DNA of 64,000 nt. It comes from Streptomyces sp. NBC_00236. GTDB lineage: Bacteria; Actinomycetota; Actinomycetes; Streptomycetales; Streptomycetaceae. The DNA lies in the NCBI RefSeq assembly GCF_036195045.1, contig NZ_CP108100.1:558001-622000 (forward strand). The letters are read 5' to 3'. Under the pieces are notes generated by a model. That model searched no databases. It was not told the origin of the DNA and saw only the letters and a list, made by a program, of their open reading frames with translations. The position numbers and the translations under genes are program-made. Shown piece after piece: positions 63,373 through 64,000 of the stretch. The first letter of the stretch is position 1; the number at the start of each line of letters is the position of its first letter.

Positions 63373-64000
63373 ATGGCCCCGAATTCGACCTTCTCTTCCC
63401 GCGGTCTCGTCCGCCCCTCGGTGGCGGCCTCGCTGATCGGCATCTGTGCCGTGGCCCTGACCGCCTGCGGGTCCTCCGAGGCCTCGGACGGCGCTGCCGG
63501 CTCGGACTCCTCCAAGGCGTCGAGGACCACGCAGGTGACGGACGCGACCGGAACGTCGGTGAAGGTCCCCGCGACGCCCGAACGCGTCGTGGTCCTCAGC
63601 GAGATGGACCTGGACGCGGCCCTCGCGCTGGGCGTGAAGCCGGTGGGCCTGACCGCCGGCCGCGGCCAGAAGGGCGCCCCCGGCTACCTCACCGACCAGG
63701 CGAAGGGCATCCCCGTGGTGGGTGCGGTCACCGGCCCGGACATCGAGAAGGTCGTCCAGGCCAAGCCGGATGTGATCCTCGCCGGCCAGCTCGCCGACGA
63801 ACAGGTCCTCCAGCAGTTGCGCAAGGTCGCTCCCACGGTCGTCACGATCGACGGCACCAAGGACTGGAAGAAGGCGCTGACCCTCACCGGCAAGGCGCTC
63901 GGCCGGGCCAACAACGCCGAGGCGTTCCTCGCCGACTACGACACCCGGGCCGCGGCCCTCAAGAAGGACCTGGGTGCGGAGGCGGGCAAGAGCGTGTCCG
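63373..64000 (+). CDS. Iron-siderophore binding lipoprotein, partial
   Basis: The visible 209 residues are the N-terminal two thirds of a family-8 solute-binding protein. The lipobox VALTAC lipidates Cys32. After a Ser/Ala linker, the fold begins TTQVTDATGTSVKVPATPERVVVLSEMDLDAALALGVKPVGL, with KVVQAKPDVILAGQ. ATG 63373 follows GGAG. It runs off the right edge. It is divergent from the FecCD operon and shares its iron box; it should capture the ferric siderophore outside the membrane. Confidence 0.93.
   Translation, partial: MAPNSTFSSRGLVRPSVAASLIGICAVALTACGSSEASDGAAGSDSSKASRTTQVTDATGTSVKVPATPERVVVLSEMDLDAALALGVKPVGLTAGRGQKGAPGYLTDQAKGIPVVGAVTGPDIEKVVQAKPDVILAGQLADEQVLQQLRKVAPTVVTIDGTKDWKKALTLTGKALGRANNAEAFLADYDTRAAALKKDLGAEAGKSVS

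Overview
The window looks like a piece of a Streptomyces chromosome. It is uniformly GC-rich with strong GC bias at codon position 3 and GGAGG-type ribosome binding sites. It carries families typical of the genus: xylan and chitin hydrolases, SpoIIE-type phosphatases, cholesterol oxidase, a DasR-type site, an iron box of the DmdR1/IdeR type and a ydaO-type c-di-AMP riboswitch. Three genes carry the rare leucine codon TTA close to their start.

Layout. 1-410: 5' end of a secreted GH92 alpha-mannosidase (runs off the edge). 664-2621: an Old Yellow Enzyme reductase with its own promoter and operator, a DUF1876 protein and a hypothetical gene. 2654-14005: a glucuronoxylan utilisation island, read leftward as lipoprotein, two permeases, GH3, GH10 xylanase and GH115 alpha-glucuronidase, with a divergent LacI-type regulator. 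14052-21635: housekeeping and mixed genes (GNAT, beta-propeller, uracil-DNA glycosylase, BadF-type sugar kinase, CbiX-like protein, lactonase, FUSC transporter). 21883-29772: a four-gene MacB/FtsX-type ABC operon with two ATPases and two large permeases. 29978-36834: PP2C phosphatase, AA10 lytic polysaccharide monooxygenase behind a DasR-like site, Lrp regulator, HAD phosphatase, Ser/Thr kinase and two aldo/keto reductases. 37277-44918: a secreted protease with both an M4 and an M28 catalytic domain, an XRE regulator with a TTA codon, and a secreted CBM32/beta-helix protein. 44984-53413: two large PP2C sensors, a geranylgeranyl reductase family protein, half of a cytochrome P450 and small proteins. 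53621-59775: cholesterol oxidase, an AhpD-like and a dehydrogenase pair, an FG-GAP protein, and a LysM lytic transglycosylase behind a c-di-AMP riboswitch. 60073-64000: a siderophore ABC transporter with two FecCD permeases, an ATPase, a divergent binding protein and an iron box between them.

How the genes work together. In the xylan island GH10 would cut the backbone outside the cell, GH115 would remove glucuronic acid side groups, the lipoprotein and permeases would import xylo-oligosaccharides, and GH3, which has no signal peptide, would finish them inside. The regulator presumably acts at palindromes close to CGAAANTTTCG. Secreted hydrolases elsewhere (AA10, CBM32 protein, M4-M28 protease, cholesterol oxidase) fit a saprophyte. 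TTA codons place AA10, cholesterol oxidase and the XRE regulator under probable bldA control.

The most unusual items are the dual-metalloprotease polypeptide, a 42-bp minisatellite spanning the stop/start overlap of the two FecCD permeases, the AbrB-like tail on an ABC ATPase, a truncated P450 whose missing half has been replaced by the end of its neighbour, and a 31-codon ORF with a strong ribosome binding site. I found no tRNA, rRNA, CRISPR array, IS element or prophage.
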